Below are positions 24,412 to 36,502 of a DNA stretch of 64,000 nucleotides, one piece after another. The position numbers and the translations under genes were made by a program. The DNA is from Xenopus tropicalis (lineage: Eukaryota; Chordata; Amphibia; Anura; Pipidae), in NCBI RefSeq assembly GCF_000004195.4, contig NC_030683.2, forward strand, positions 6,975,345-7,039,344, in the 5' to 3' direction. Numbering within the stretch: position 1 is the stretch's first letter; each line of letters starts with the position of its first letter. The notes beneath the pieces were generated by a model. It saw only the letters and a list, made by a program, of their open reading frames with translations, was not told the DNA's origin and did not search any database.

Positions 24412-24737
24412 CTGTGAGAGAGAGAGTTAAACTCTCCAGGTTAAACTTGCTTTGTGTTAGTTCTTCAGAGCATTTGGGGCAGGATATTTAATCAGATTGT
24501 CTCTCCCAGTTTAACCTGTGTAAAATAGCCCCCACTTCTCTCTTATTGGCCCTGCTAAGTGTCACACGTTTAACGTGACAAAATTTGCATTTCGAGAATT
24601 TTCCTGCGAAGTGAAATGGGACAGATTCGCTCATCACTGGTAAAAATACCATAAAATCAAGATAGATGTTTAATTAAGAATTTGAAAAATTAAACTTGTT
24701 CTGCTTGTGAGTTCCATGGGCCCAGTGTGGCTCTCAC

Positions 24738-24852
24738 CTGTCCCGTCTTCTGTAACTGAGCCCGTCCCCTCCACGCTCTTCACATAACTTCTCAACTGAA
24801 GACTGAGGTTAGAAGGCTTCACATCCAACATGGAGCAGCCGGACTGATTCAG
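24738..24852 (-). CDS. Minus copy exon 9 (MG3)
   Basis: 115 bp; LNQSGCSMLDV, ending EGTGSVTEDGTG. Acceptor CTCAG, donor GTGAGA. Confidence 0.93.
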
Positions 24853-25088
24853 CTGAGGGAGAGAAACTGGATTAAGGACAAGTTGTATTTCCCTGTAAGC
24901 CATATACAGGCTGGTCTGCTAAAACTGCCAACAATGTGACCTTTTCAAGTTTTTCCCTCAGGGACCATAAATATATTTTCCTAAGGGTAATATTGAGCAT
25001 TTTCAACCCCAGTAGGTTTGTGTCTGTATTTAAGGGGGAGTAAAGTATATTGGGGTGATGGTTTCAATGGTGCAGGAAGGGCCAGAAG

Positions 25089-25380
25089 TAGTGATGGGCG
25101 AAATGTTTCGCCAGGCATGGATTCGCCGCAAATTTCTGTGTCTTGCCATTGGCGGATTGTTTTGCAAAATGGATGAGAAAATTTGCCGTAGAAAAATTTG
25201 GCGTGTGTCCAAAAATTGTTGCCCGCGTCAAAAGAATTGTCGTGGGCGTTAAAATAATCGTTGTGCATCAAAAGAATTGTCGCGGATAACAATTATTTTT
25301 TGATGTGCGTCATTTTCGCCATTTCTCAAATCTTTTGAAAGATTTGCGAATTTTTCGGGGACAGATTCGCTCATCACTAG
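25089..25380. mobile_element. Palindromic MITE (TAGTGATGGGCGAA ends), intron 8 of the minus copy
   Basis: Begins TAGTGATGGGCGAAATG and ends ATTCGCTCATCACTA. Related partial ends occur at 9290-9335 and 24583-24638. Confidence 0.75.
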
Positions 25381-25860
25381 CCAGAGGGTCAGTGCGGCCA
25401 ATGTCATGGCAAAGATCTCAGATCCCAAATACTTCAGGGTACTGAGTTAAATAAGAGGAGCACTGCCCTTGGCAGGAACATTAGGCCCCTAACTTGATAA
25501 GAGCAACCATCCTCCAACTATGAGAAAACTACAGTTAGGGGCATAAGAAGAGGTCCTGGTGGCGCCAACAGAAATATGTTTCTTGGTCACATACCCCACA
25601 TACAACATGACTAGGCCATAACATGGGAACCCCTCTGGGTGTGCCAATAATTATTACAAATGCTTCTTATTTTCAAATTCCCATGAAGACAACGCTAGGG
25701 TCCATCAAACTGGCTTCACTTTCTGGCCTAACACCAGAACTTACTGGTCATAAGTGTCTCCAACATCCCCTGACCCCCTGACTAGAACATATTCTTTCCA
25801 TATAATATAATAATATAATAATATATATAATATAATAACATCCGCTGCATGTTTCCTCAC

Positions 25861-25975
25861 CTTCCCACTGAAATCAGCACACAGATCTTGTTGCCGTACC
25901 CACCATGAGTATCTGTAAAACTTCCCGCACACCTTGACCTTATAGGTTCCCTGCACTGGTTTCCCATAAGTGTAC
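25861..25975 (-). CDS. Minus copy exon 8 (MG3)
   Basis: 115 bp; [20 protein letters not shown], then DLCADFSGK. Nine bases shorter than plus-copy exon 8, in frame. Confidence 0.94.
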
Positions 25976-26556
25976 CTGCAGGAAGAAACACAAAACCCTT
26001 TCACAATAAAGTCCAACTATCCTTTTAAAAGAATGCATAAATATCTCAATATCTAGGAAACAGACTCCTTGTGAATTTTGCATCCAGATATTACTCATAC
26101 CTTGGCACTGCCCCTATCTTACTAGAAGTCATTAACTTTAAATATGGCAAGAGCTTGAATTGGGTGGGGCTACTTGTGGCGCTGCCCATAAATATTCCAG
26201 TTATTAAATCAGGTCTGGTTTCATTTAAAACTGGACTTTCTCTAGTAGAGGTTAGTAGGGGATGCTGGGAATGTCCTATAGGCTAATTCTGATGAAAATT
26301 AGGATACATGGTGTCCCAGGTACCAGTGGAAAAAGAGTGAGTGACTGTGAAGACAATAGTTCTAATTCTTATTTGCATTATATCCATGGCTTTCTTTCCC
26401 CAGCCACACTTAGGCGGACACTTTATTACTGTATATACAGTATATTGTTAGTAAGCTTGAATACAGTTTAGGGCGGTTTCTGCAAAGGAAGCAAACTATG
26501 TTGAATTTCCCAGCTGTGAGTGTATTGGGCAATCCAAGAATTTCCCCAGATCTCAC

Positions 26557-26641
26557 CTGGCACAGATCTTAACAGGGAATTGGTCAGCGTTAAATGCAAT
26601 AACTCTTGGGAGTTGGAGTGTGACCTCAAATCTGGGCAGAA
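26557..26641 (-). CDS. Minus copy exon 7 (MG3 start)
   Basis: 85 bp; [20 protein letters not shown], ending FPVKICAR. Phases 1 and 2 as in the plus copy. Confidence 0.95.
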
Positions 26642-26714
26642 CTGTGGAAATAAATGGTATAACTGTGAGAATAAAGTAAAATTGTATGTGAGATAAGGTT
26701 GGGCTGGTCCTTAC

Positions 26715-26868
26715 CGTATTCTTCCACACTGAAGCCATGGACAGTGTCCTTTACACGAATGGAATATTCTCCTAATGAGGGCTCGGAAGAGAGGGGCAGT
26801 GAGAGCTCAGCGATTCCTTGCTGGAGACTCACGTTCAGCCACTGGCCAATACGGTTCTTCCCTGGGTC
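26715..26868 (-). CDS. Minus copy exon 6 (MG2)
   Basis: 154 bp; [18 protein letters not shown] with an NVS sequon, ending FSVEEYG. Only one base differs from plus-copy exon 6 (Gly against Arg before FSVEEY). Confidence 0.95.
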
Positions 26869-27238
26869 CTTGAGGGAACAGCAAATCATCATTAATCTCT
26901 AGTCTTTAGGTTGGTGCAGCATCAATATGGGCGCCACTTGGATGTATTGTGGGGGTTCTTGTACATGAATGTAGCTATCATCCATAAAATACATGCCCCA
27001 AAATGCAGGCAGGGAAAAGCTGATCCACTTCCATCCTTCTTACAAGTGCGCTCATAAATGGAATGGACTACAGCAAGGGAATGTACAAATATGAATCTTC
27101 ACACCCAAATCCCCTCCTTGTGTTCTCATAGGCTGACAACGTGTCTGTCCTTGTAAGAAGGAACGGATCAGCTTGGATCTGCAGCCAGATATACAGCCCT
27201 ATGTGCCACTAGCCCAGTATGTATTGTATTGTGCATAC

Positions 27239-27259
27239 CTGTAATGTGATGGCTGGCAA
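27239..27259 (-). CDS. Minus copy exon 5, 21-bp microexon (MG2)
   Basis: TTGCAG acceptor, seven codons (LPAITLQ), GTATGC donor. A 21-bp exon occurs at the same place in the plus copy (VPTIELQ) and is known from A2M genes. Confidence 0.88.
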
Positions 27260-27330
27260 CTGCAAGAAAGAGAAAAAAAAGAGCATAATACAATTATTCT
27301 TCAATAACTAAAATTTCCAGCATTTTTGTG

Positions 27331-28093
27331 ACCTGCACTGCCTGCCACTCCCACTATTACCTGCACTGCCTGCCACTCCCACTATAACCTGCACTGCCTG
27401 CCACTCCCACTATAACCTGCACTGCCTGCCATTCCCACTATAACCTGCACTGCCTGCCATTCCCACTATTACCTGCACTGCCTGCCACTCCCACTATAAC
27501 CTGCACTGCCTGCCATTCCCACTATAACCTGCACTGCCTGCCACTCCCACTATAACCTGCACTGCCTGCCACTCCCACTATTACCTGCACTGCCTGCCAT
27601 TCCCACTATAACCTGCACTGCCTGCCACTCCCACTATTACCTGCACTGCCTGCCACTCCCACTATTACCTACACTGCCTGCCACTCCCACTATTACCTGC
27701 ACTGCCTGCCACTCCCACTATTACCTGCACTGCCTGCCACTCCCACTATTACCTGCACTGCCTGCCACTCCCACTTATTAACCTGCACTGCCTGCCACTC
27801 CCACTATTTACCTGCACTGCCTGCCACTCCCACTATTACCTGCACTGCCTGCCACTCCCACTATTACCTGCACTGCCTGCCAATCCCACTATTACCTGCA
27901 CTGCCTGCCCCTCCCCACTATTACCTGCACTGCCTGCCACTCCCACTATTACCTGCACTGCCTGCCACTCCCACTATTACCTGCACTGCCTGCCACTCCC
28001 ACTATTACCTGCACTGCCTGCCAATCCCACTATTACCTGCACTGCCTGCCACTCCCACTATTACCTGCACTGCCTGCCACTCCCACTATTACC
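27331..28093. repeat. 28-bp minisatellite, intron 4 of the minus copy
   Basis: About 27 copies of CTGCACTGCCTGCCACTCCC plus ACTATTAC. The array ends 54 bases before exon 4's donor. Confidence 0.95.
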
Positions 28094-28147
28094 TCTTTGA
28101 GTGCAGTTGTTACCGGATCTTTAGGTCACTATTAATCCTGTTCTTAC

Positions 28148-28200
28148 CAGACTTTTTCCTGGTTGGAGGTTTTCTTTAAGGGAAACCACTCGGAATCTCA
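28148..28200 (-). CDS. Minus copy exon 4 (MG2)
   Basis: 53 bp, same length as in the plus copy. Encodes [14 protein letters not shown]; donor GTAAGA. Confidence 0.93.
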
Positions 28201-28927
28201 CTGCAAAGAAAATGTCAAAATAAATCTCTGCCCACATTTCTTTTATGTCATTTTGTCTTGTGTTTGGGATCAGTTTCCTCCTAAAGATGAATTTCCATCC
28301 AAGCTTCACATTTGTTGAATTGAACTTGGTTCCATCAAACGACAACAAAATGGCCGCATTGCCGCTGGCTCCCTTGTGCTTTGTGCAGTAGTTGCAGTTA
28401 CAACAGACAAAGATGGAGTTAGAAAATGTGTGTGTTTTATCATTTCCAACTACCTATTATCCTGTTGTATTCATGATAGTTACCCTTTAGCTCACTCTGC
28501 TCACAAAATGCAGATCATAGCGAGTATGAAGTTATATAGAGATCCGCCATATTGCACCGTGCCAATAGATGGGTAAGATATTGGGCCAACTCTGAGCCCA
28601 GAAGCCTTTTCAGAGATAATATTTTGTGACATTTAGAATGAAAGGGACCTGTTGTGACTCTTGGCTAGAATGTCCATGGATTTCATATCCATTAAGAAGG
28701 CTGTTATGTCCTGTTGGAATCTTATGAAGCAAAGGAATTGTAGTGAAACCAAATTTACCGGTAACCGTGCCTGGATACATGAAGTGGGCACCATATTGAG
28801 TGTGTGATTGGTGGACAAGGGTAAGAGAGAATCAGATAAATACAAAGACAATATTTAGTTACTCATGGCTATGTATTCCAGTAAGCCCAACAATAGTCTG
28901 TAGGAATCTCCCCCCATGGTAGGTTAC

Positions 28928-29090
28928 CTGTCTGGCCTGGTTTGTATACAGCTTTGTCCGTCTGAACAAAAAGACTGGTTCTTGCTCTCTTCACCAGAAC
29001 TTTACTGCTGTTGCTTATTGTCTCCCCTCCACTCTCAATGGCAACCTGCATGGTGGCCACTTCTTCATTCCCATCAGAGGGAGGCGGCAC
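28928..29090 (-). CDS. Minus copy exon 3 (MG1/MG2)
   Basis: 163 bp, acceptor AATTCAG, donor GTAACC. Carries the family signature [16 protein letters not shown] at the start of MG2. Confidence 0.95.
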
Positions 29091-29386
29091 CTGAATTAGA
29101 CAAATGGGATTAAATTGCTGTTATTATTAAACTTTCTATACTAAATCCCATCTTCTAGAAAGATAACGAGAGGTTAAAAGTATCAGGCGCATTTAGGAAG
29201 CAAGTGCAAAGGGAAAGTTGCACAATTTGGATGCATTTGGCCAAAAATATGCAACAAAGGGGAAAGACTGGACCCTGAACCACATATTTATGGAGGGGAT
29301 TGTCTATGCCAACCACAGACAAGATTGGCATTGGCAAAAATTCAAGATTTTACCCTCAGCATTAATGGTCATGAAGAGACACAGTA

Positions 29387-30461
29387 CAGTACCTGTACTT
29401 GATCCCAACTAAGATATAATTACCCCTTATTGGGGGCAAAACAGCCCTATTGGGTTTATTTAATGGTTAAATGATTCCCTTTTCTCTGTAATAATAAAAC
29501 AGTACCTGTACTTGATCCCAACTAAGATATAATTACCCCTTATTGGGGCAGAACAGCCCTATTGGGTTTATTTAATGGTTAAATGATTCCCTTTTCTCTG
29601 TAATAATAAAACAGTACCTGTACTTGATCCCAACTAAGATATAATTACCCCTTATTGGGGGCAGAACAGCCCTATTGGGTTTATTTAATGGTTAAATGAT
29701 TCCCTTTTCTCTGTAATAATAAAACAGTACCTGTACTTGATCCCAACTAAGATATAATTACCCCTTATTGGGGGCAAAACAGCCCTATTGGGTTTATTTA
29801 ATGGTTAAATGATTCCCTTTTCTCTGTAATAATAAAACAGTACCTGTACTTGATCCCAACTAAGATATAATTACCCCTTATTGGGGCAGAACAGCCCTAT
29901 TGGGTTTATTTCATGGTTAAATGATTCCCTTTTCTCTGTAATAATAAAAACAGTACCTGTACTTGATCCCAACTAAGATATAATTACCCCTTATTGGGGG
30001 CAGAACAGCCCTATTGGGTTTATTTAATGGTTAAATGATTCCCTTTTCTCTGTAATAATAAAACAGTACCTGTACTTGATCCCAACTAAGATATAATTAC
30101 CCCTTATTGGGGCAGAACAGCCCTATTGGGTTTATTTAATGGTTAAATGATTCCCTTTTCTCTGTAATAATAAAACAGTACCTGTACTTGATCCCAACTA
30201 AGATATAATTACCCCTTATTGGGGCAGAACAGCCCTATTGGGTTTATTTAATGGTTAAATGATTCCCTTTTCTCTGTAATAATAAAACAGTACCTGTACT
30301 TGATCCCAACTAAGATATAATTACCCCTTATTGGGGGCAGAACAGCCCTATTGGGTTTAATTTTTGTTTACATTTTTTAGTAGACAAGATATAGAGATCC
30401 AAATTACAAAAAGAAACCTTTTCAAAAGCCTGAGAATTCTGGATAATAGGTCCCATACCCG
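29387..30461. mobile_element. Mariner-like MITE copy in intron 2 of the minus copy, nine repeats
   Basis: About nine ~119-bp units starting ACAGTACCTGTACTTGATCC. The right end (GGTCCCATACCCG, then TA) is kept; the left end is truncated. Confidence 0.72.
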
Positions 30462-31362
30462 TATAAAGTTACCTTAAGATTTACTAAACCAAAAAATAAA
30501 GACCAGGGGCACTACTCTAGTTTTAAAATACACATAGAGCCTGGAAAGCCCCCCAAAAAAGGTGGTGCTTAGGTCACAACATAAAAAATAGCAAAACACA
30601 AATATTTGCCTCTAAAATAAACCAAAAAGAGCCCCTATTACCAAAGCATTTCCACATATAAAGATTCTGTGACACAGTTTAGTGAACTGGTATTTACTTT
30701 CCTGTAGTGAGGGTTCATAACTGATTCACTAAATGCCTCTTCCAAAGAACACACTTCAAAAATATTTACCCCTGAGTGCCCCCTGATCCTCACCCACGTA
30801 GTAAGAGATGGACAAACAGACATTTGCACAACTTCTGGCTCTTTATCAAGTGAAAAATATACCAAAATCTTCTGTACAAAGCAAATGTTCAGGATGAGCA
30901 AAAGACTGATTGCAAGAAGCCTATAATGGGCCGACGCTGTAGCGCTGTTACAGGGAGCCCCCAATGATGGCTTTAATCATAAATCACAGATCATTTAGCC
31001 CCGACAGGCAGGACACACAGATGCAGCCGGCAAGTTTTCACATTCTGTCTCACCATGTCCAGACACCATTTTTTGAGTGTTAAATCCTGCCATTAGATGG
31101 TGCTAGAGTGCAAAGACTTGCCAGCAAAACAGAATAGATAACGCCATAGACTCTGCGCCACCTGGTTGTGAATTTTGTTCCTCCCCTGTGTTAACTGGAA
31201 AAGACATAACTTGCCGACATGGTAAAGGGGCTTGGCTGCATCTGTACCTCGTTCTGTCACAGCAACACATGCACCAAGGACTGGGGAAGTGTAAAGGCTA
31301 ACTAAAGCTGGTGTCATGGACTTTGCTTTGCAGTATATGGGCTGCCATTCCATGCAGAGTAC

Positions 31363-31546
31363 CTCAAATGTAACACAGCTGAAGTAGGATTTCTGCTCTG
31401 ATGTCTTCTCCAGCACCGTTGTGTTACGTTTGCCCATCTCCAGGGTGATCTGTATCCTGCTGCCTCCATCTGCCCCCTCCAGGTGCACACAGGCTTGTTC
31501 CGAATGGGGGGAGACCATCTCTGAGGGGAAGATGACTGCATATTGC
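31363..31546 (-). CDS. Minus copy exon 2 (MG1 domain)
   Basis: 184 bp, ends in phase 0. Begins [13 protein letters not shown] and has an N-glycosylation sequon in KRNTTV. This is the usual start of the first macroglobulin domain. Confidence 0.93.
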
Positions 31547-31567
31547 CTGTGGGAGGGTCAGAAGTTA

Positions 31568-32060
31568 TAGGGATTCTGTCAGGATTTTATGGGGCACTTT
31601 TATTTCTAAATGACACTGTTACACAGCAAATAATTCCCTCTGCCATTTAACCTTTTATTCTTGTACCAACAAATGTATTTGTAGCTGCAATATTGGTGTG
31701 TAGGCGCCATCTCAGTGCCTTGTGCCTGAGTCTGAGCTTTCAGCCAGCGCTACACATTAGAACTGCTTTCAGCTAACCTATTGTTTCTCCTACTCCCATG
31801 TAACTGGAGGAGTCCCAAGCCGGACTTTGATTTCTTACTATTGAGTGCTATTCTGATACCTACTGGGAGCTGCTATCTTGCTCCCTTCCCATTGTTCTGC
31901 TGATTGGCTGCTGGGGGTGAGGGGGGATATCACTCCAACTTGCATCGCAGCAGTAAAGTGAGACTGAAGTTTATCAGAGCACAGGTCACATGAAGAATAT
32001 GGCTAGCCCCATGGGAAAAACAGATTACAATGCAGGATTCTGCCGGAGAAGCTCTATTAA
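31568..32060. mobile_element. T2-type MITE, single-core copy, intron 1 of the minus copy
   Basis: Same family as 10836-11610 (ATTTGTAGCTGCAATATTGG, GCCTGAGTCTGAGCTTTCAG) with one core unit. Confidence 0.6.
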
Positions 32061-32273
32061 CTGATGGGTTTCCCATGAGCCCCTTCTCCCTCAGGTACAG
32101 TGCACACAAAGCATCATTACATATACATACAGTACCCAGATACAGACTAACAGTGCAGAAAGGTGCAATACATTGTATATCACATTGGGAACAAAAGAGC
32201 CATTTACAACACAAGACATGCAGTTTTGTTCCATACACTACAGACTCATAGCCAACTCCATAGAGATACTCAC

Positions 32274-32341
32274 AGCTTTGCCCCCAGTGCCCCAGAGAGC
32301 TGCAGCAGGAGGAGCCCCACATGGAGGGCCCTTAGCAGCAT
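32274..32341 (-). CDS. Minus copy exon 1: start codon and signal peptide
   Basis: 68 bp. ATG at 32341-32339 in context ACACAATGC, followed by a hydrophobic leader ([17 protein letters not shown]). Donor GTGAGT. Same sequence as exon 1 of the plus copy. Confidence 0.93.
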
Positions 32342-32604
32342 TGTGTCTGTAGCTCCGTGCTGTCTGTCCTTCTGGGCCCCCAAACGGCACCGTTCTACTT
32401 AAACACCCAGCCCACCCACGTTCCAACACAACTCACTGTCACACACAGGGTGAGCAATGACTGCAGAATGGGAAGCGAGTGTTGGACTGGCCGGGTCAAG
32501 GTAATGAGTGGGGACATGGGGGGGGGGAGCGGCCAAAATAAACAGAGCTGTGTTATTGCCCTCCTTGTGTACTAAAGGTATCTGTGCAGCACAATAAGCT
32601 GGTA
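32342..32604 (-). promoter_or_regulatory. Proximal promoter and 5' leader of minus-copy A2M-like gene
   Basis: Read on the minus strand, a TATA-like TTTAAG lies about 60 bases ahead of the ATG, with a GGGTGGGCTGGG stretch just upstream. The block is a near-perfect inverted copy of 41240-41501 on the plus copy. Homology is interrupted at 32604 by a MITE. The transcription start is not fixed by the sequence. Confidence 0.6.
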
Positions 32605-33716
32605 CAGGTATGGGATCTCTTATCCGAAAATCCGTTATCCAGAAAGTTCCGAATTACGGAAAGACCATCTCCCATAGACTCCATTATAAGCAAATAATTC
32701 TAATTTTAAAAAATGATTCCCTTTTCTCTGTAATAATAAAACAGTACCTGTACTTGATCCCAACTAAGATATAATTACCCCTTATTGGGGCAGAACAGCC
32801 CTATTGGGTTTATTTCATGGTTAAATGATTCCCTTTTCTCTGTAATAATAAAACAGTACCTGTACTTGATCCCAACTAAGATATAATTACCCCTTATTGG
32901 GGCAGAACAGCCCTATTGGGTTTATTTAATGGTTAAATGATTCCCTTTTCTCTGTAATAATAAAACAGTACCTGTACTTGATCCCAACTAAGATATAATT
33001 ACCCCTTATTGGGGGCAGAACAGCCCTATTGGGTTTATTTAATGGTTAAATAATTCCCTTTTCTCTGTAATAATAAAACAGTACCTGTACTTGATCCCAA
33101 CTAAGATATAATTACCCCTTATTGGGGCAGAACAGCCCTATTGGGTTTATTTAATGGTTAAATGATTCCCTTTTCTCTGTAATAATAAAACAGTACCTGT
33201 ACTTGATCCCAACTAAGATATAATTACCCCTTATTGGGGGCAGAACAGCCCTATTGGGTTTATTTCATGGTTAAATGATTCCCTTTTCTCTGTAATAATA
33301 AAACAGTACCTGTACTTGATTCCAACTAAGATATAATTACCCCTTATTGGGGCAGAACAGTCCTATTGGGTTTATTTAATGGTTAAATGATTCCCTTTTC
33401 TCTGTAATAATAAAACAGTACCTGTACTTGATCCCAACTAAGATATAATTACCCCTTATTGGGGGCAGAACAGCCCTATTGGGTTTATTTAATGGTTAAA
33501 TGATTCCCTTTTCTCTGTAATAATAAAACAGTACCTGTACTTGATCCCAACTAAGATATAATGAATCCTTACTGGAGGCAAAAAAATCCAACTGGATTTA
33601 TTCAATATTTACATGATTTTTAGCAAATTTAAGTTATGGAGATCCAAATTACGGAAAGATCCCTTATCCAGAAAACCCTAGGTCCTGAGCATTCTGGATA
33701 ACAGGTCCCATACCTG
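32605..33716. mobile_element. Mariner-like MITE with seven ~119-bp internal repeats
   Basis: Ends CAGGTATGGGATC and (reverse) CAGGTATGGGACC, flanked by TA on both sides (32603-32604, 33717-33718). The promoter arm of the plus copy holds the empty site (AGTTAGTACCAGC, about 41233), so it inserted after the gene duplication. Confidence 0.75.
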
Positions 33717-33934
33717 TACTAACTAGGGAGAATAGGCACAAGATAAGGATTTTACACAATAATCAGTTCATATAATCTGTAGATAAAGTGAGGGAATAGG
33801 GAATAGTGCCTTCCTCCATCTGCAAAGCCTCCCCTCCCTCTAGGGAAAGTAAATAGGAAATCATTTTCCCACCAGGCATTTCCCAGCGGCGGATTTCTTT
33901 CCAAAACTGTGGCAAGAAGCATTCTTGACACCGA

Positions 33935-34668
33935 TAAGGGGTAATTATATCTTAGTTGGGATCAAGTACAGGTACTGTTTTATTATTACAGAGAAAAGGG
34001 AATCATTTAACCATGAAATAAACCCAATAGGGCTGTTCTGCCCCAATAAGGGGTAATTATATCTTAGTTGGGATCAAGTACAGGTACTGTTTTATTATTA
34101 CAGAGAAAAGGGAATCATTTAACCATTAAATAAACCCAATAGGGCTGTTCTGCCCCCAATAAGGGGTAATTATATCTTAGTTGGGATCAAGTACAGGTAC
34201 TGTTTTATTATTACAGAGAAAAGGGAATCATTTAACCATGAAATAAACCCAATAGGGCTGTTCTGCCCCAATAAGGGGTAATTATATCTTAGTTGGGATC
34301 AAGTACAGGTACTGTTTTATTATTACAGAGAAAAGGGAATCATTTAACCATGAAATAAACCCAATAGGGCTGTTCTGCCCCCAATAAGGGGTAATTATAT
34401 CTTAGTTGGGATCAAGTACAGGTACTGTTTTATTATTACAGAGAAAAGGGAATCATTTAACCATGAAATAAACCCAATAGGGCTGTTCTGCCCCAATAAG
34501 GGGTAATTATATCTTAGTTGGGATCAAGTACAGGTACTGTTTTATTATTACAGAGAAAAAGGGAATGATTTTTAGAAATTGGAATTATTTCCTTAAAATG
34601 GAGTCTGTGGGAGATGGCCTTTCCATACTTCTGGTTAATGGGTTTCCGGATAAAGGATCTCAAACCTG
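33935..34668. mobile_element. Same mariner-like MITE family, inverted and truncated, six repeats
   Basis: Six ~119-bp units in the opposite direction to 32605-33716. It keeps one terminal inverted repeat, ending CAAACCTG before TA at 34669-34670; the other end is lost. Confidence 0.72.
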
Positions 34669-34757
34669 TACAACATTTGTGGTGCTTTCTTTGTTTTGTG
34701 TCATAACCGTGCTGCTAGTCATTAACCAGAGCCATTAGTAATCACAGGCCCATACTA

Positions 34758-35200
34758 TTAAAGGAAAACTATACCCCCATATAAAATATATTGCATAAAC
34801 AGCTCATATGTAAAACCCTGCTTCATCTAAATAAACCATTTTCATATAAATATACTTGTTTAGTAGTATGTGCCATTGGGTAATCCTAAATAGAAAACTG
34901 CCATTTTAAGTATTAAGGGCCGCCCCCTGGGATCATAGGATTCCCAGTGCACACAAACAAGCCAAGGCACACATACATGCTAGGTCCCATCAGCCAATGA
35001 ATGGGCAGAGTTCTGCCTTTTGCTCCCACACTACTTCCTGTTACAGTTAGAGCTGCATCACTTCCTGTCAGCTGATCTCTGAGGGAGCACACAGCCCATC
35101 ACTAAATGGCGGCTCAAGGGAAAGGATATAAAAGGGCAATATTTACTGATATATATATTCCAGTTTGGGGAGATTCTTTAATAGGCCACTTAACATAATA
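34758..35200. mobile_element. TTAA-type MITE (AGGAAAACTATACCCCC end)
   Basis: TTAAAGGAAAACTATACCCC start is typical of a common Xenopus T2-like MITE. The right end is not a clear inverted repeat, so it is probably truncated. Confidence 0.5.
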
Positions 35201-35381
35201 TAAACTGTCTGTTGGTTACGTATTCATTCTGTTACTAAAGCAGCAAGACCCAGTGGCGACCGTCGGCATACATTGGGTTTGTACCCACTTATAGTAAAAG
35301 AGACAGATGTTTCTATTGATGACCACAAGAGAGCGCTGTATATTAAGGGATTTAAACATTTGCATTTGTGATGCTGATGTT

Positions 35382-35533
35382 TTAAAGGAGAAGGAAAGTC
35401 ACAATGACAAAGTGCTTGGCACCCCCAGTGATTGTTATTGCTCACCTTATACCCCGGTCGGGTGTGTGCAACAGAGTGGGGGGTGCCTAACATTTGGTAC
35501 CCCCAGTGATTTTTACCTTTCCTTCTCCTTTAC
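35382..35533. mobile_element. Short TTTAA-flanked MITE
   Basis: Inverted ends AAAGGAGAAGGAAAG and CTTTCCTTCTCCTTT. It has an internal duplication of a GGCACCCCCAGTGAT-like segment. Confidence 0.6.
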
Positions 35534-35888
35534 CCAGGTCTTGTTACCCATAGCAACCAAGCTGATGACCAGTAAATGCTACCTGCTCACTGGCTGCTGT
35601 AACAATACTTAAATATTTTAATTTATTTGTAAAATTATTGCCCCCATGAGTGCAAACAAGGATTACAGATTAAAAATGGGATCAGGGGGCTCTGCTTAAA
35701 AGAGATTACAATTTAAAGGGCATATATTACAGAGCCGTACCAGTCAACATGTCTGTCGTCCAACCTCGGGTCAATAAGTCCAATTTGGTCTTCAAAAGTG
35801 CCCAATTTGTTTTTGTCCCTCAGAAAGATTACATTGGATACCCATATTGTAAACTGCTTATCAGGAGCAAATAGCCCTCAGCATTAAG

Positions 35889-36040
35889 GATGAAGACACA
35901 CAGAGCTACTAGTAGCAGCTACATGTCATGGCTACAGAAGCAGACGATGCTGATCATTTACTGATAATTGTCCCTACGTGTGTTTAGCAGAGGCAATTCT
36001 CAGTGTTGTCTATGGCAGGGGATTTTCTGGTCTGATGATA
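35889..36040. mobile_element. MITE fragment (GAAGACACA...GAGCTACTAG end)
   Basis: Shares an inverted match of over 140 bases with 38085-38236, including CAGCTACATGTCAT and GGCAGGGGATTTTCTGG. Confidence 0.55.
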
Positions 36041-36228
36041 TATTTTTTTAAGGTATACATAATAGATCTTCTGAGCAAAGTCCTGAAGGTATCCATAATA
36101 GATCTTCTGAGCAAAGTTCCTTCTGTCTCACTAGAATGAGATGATATTTCTCAGTAGACCCCAATGTAGTTCACAATCCGGGTACAGATGCCCTATGATG
36201 ACAATTAGACAAAATCTAGGGTCTACAG

Positions 36229-36502
36229 CAGTGATCTCCAACCACAAGAGAGCGCTGGGATGTTGCTCCCAGTGGCCTCAAAGCAGGGGATTATTTTTGA
36301 ATTATGGAAATTTGGTTGCATAAATCCCAAGATGTACTGCCAAACAGAGCCTCGTGTAGGCTGCCAGTCCACATAGGGGCTACCAAATCACAAATCAGAG
36401 CCCCTATTTATAACTCCAGGAACATGTTTCATGCTTGTGTTGCTCTTCAACGCTTTTTACATTTAAATGTGGCTCACAGGTAAAAAAGGTTGGGGATCCC
36501 TG
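36229..36502. mobile_element. hAT MITE, intergenic
   Basis: CAGTGATCTCCAACC start, GGTTGGGGATCCCTG end; flanks GTCTACAG and GTCTAGAG (one mismatch). Confidence 0.8.

Larger units (their letters stand above)
459..32341 (-). pseudogene. A2M-like protease inhibitor gene, minus copy, 35 exons, frameshifted
   Basis: Secreted alpha-2-macroglobulin-type protease trap by family. Coding exons in transcript order: 32341-32274, 31546-31363, 29090-28928, 28200-28148, 27259-27239, 26868-26715, 26641-26557, 25975-25861, 24852-24738, 24411-24302, 24081-23920, 23608-23417, 22305-22239, 15427-15282, 13457-13308, 12631-12485, 11816-11723, 10059-9912, 9224-8999, 8484-8358, 7710-7589, 7200-7140, 6642-6559, 5929-5754, 5484-5403, 5053-4897, 4800-4726, 4561-4399, 3536-3328, 3045-2830, 2755-2631, 2250-2160, 1940-1871, 1209-1107, 500-459. 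With both indels ignored the exons code for about 1434 residues, close to human A2M (1474). Exon 24 lacks one base, so the frame breaks before the thioester and stops near codon 970; exon 33 has one extra base. All other exons are open with good splice sites, so either recent pseudogenisation or assembly error fits. The last few-residue exon was not found. Confidence 0.93.
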
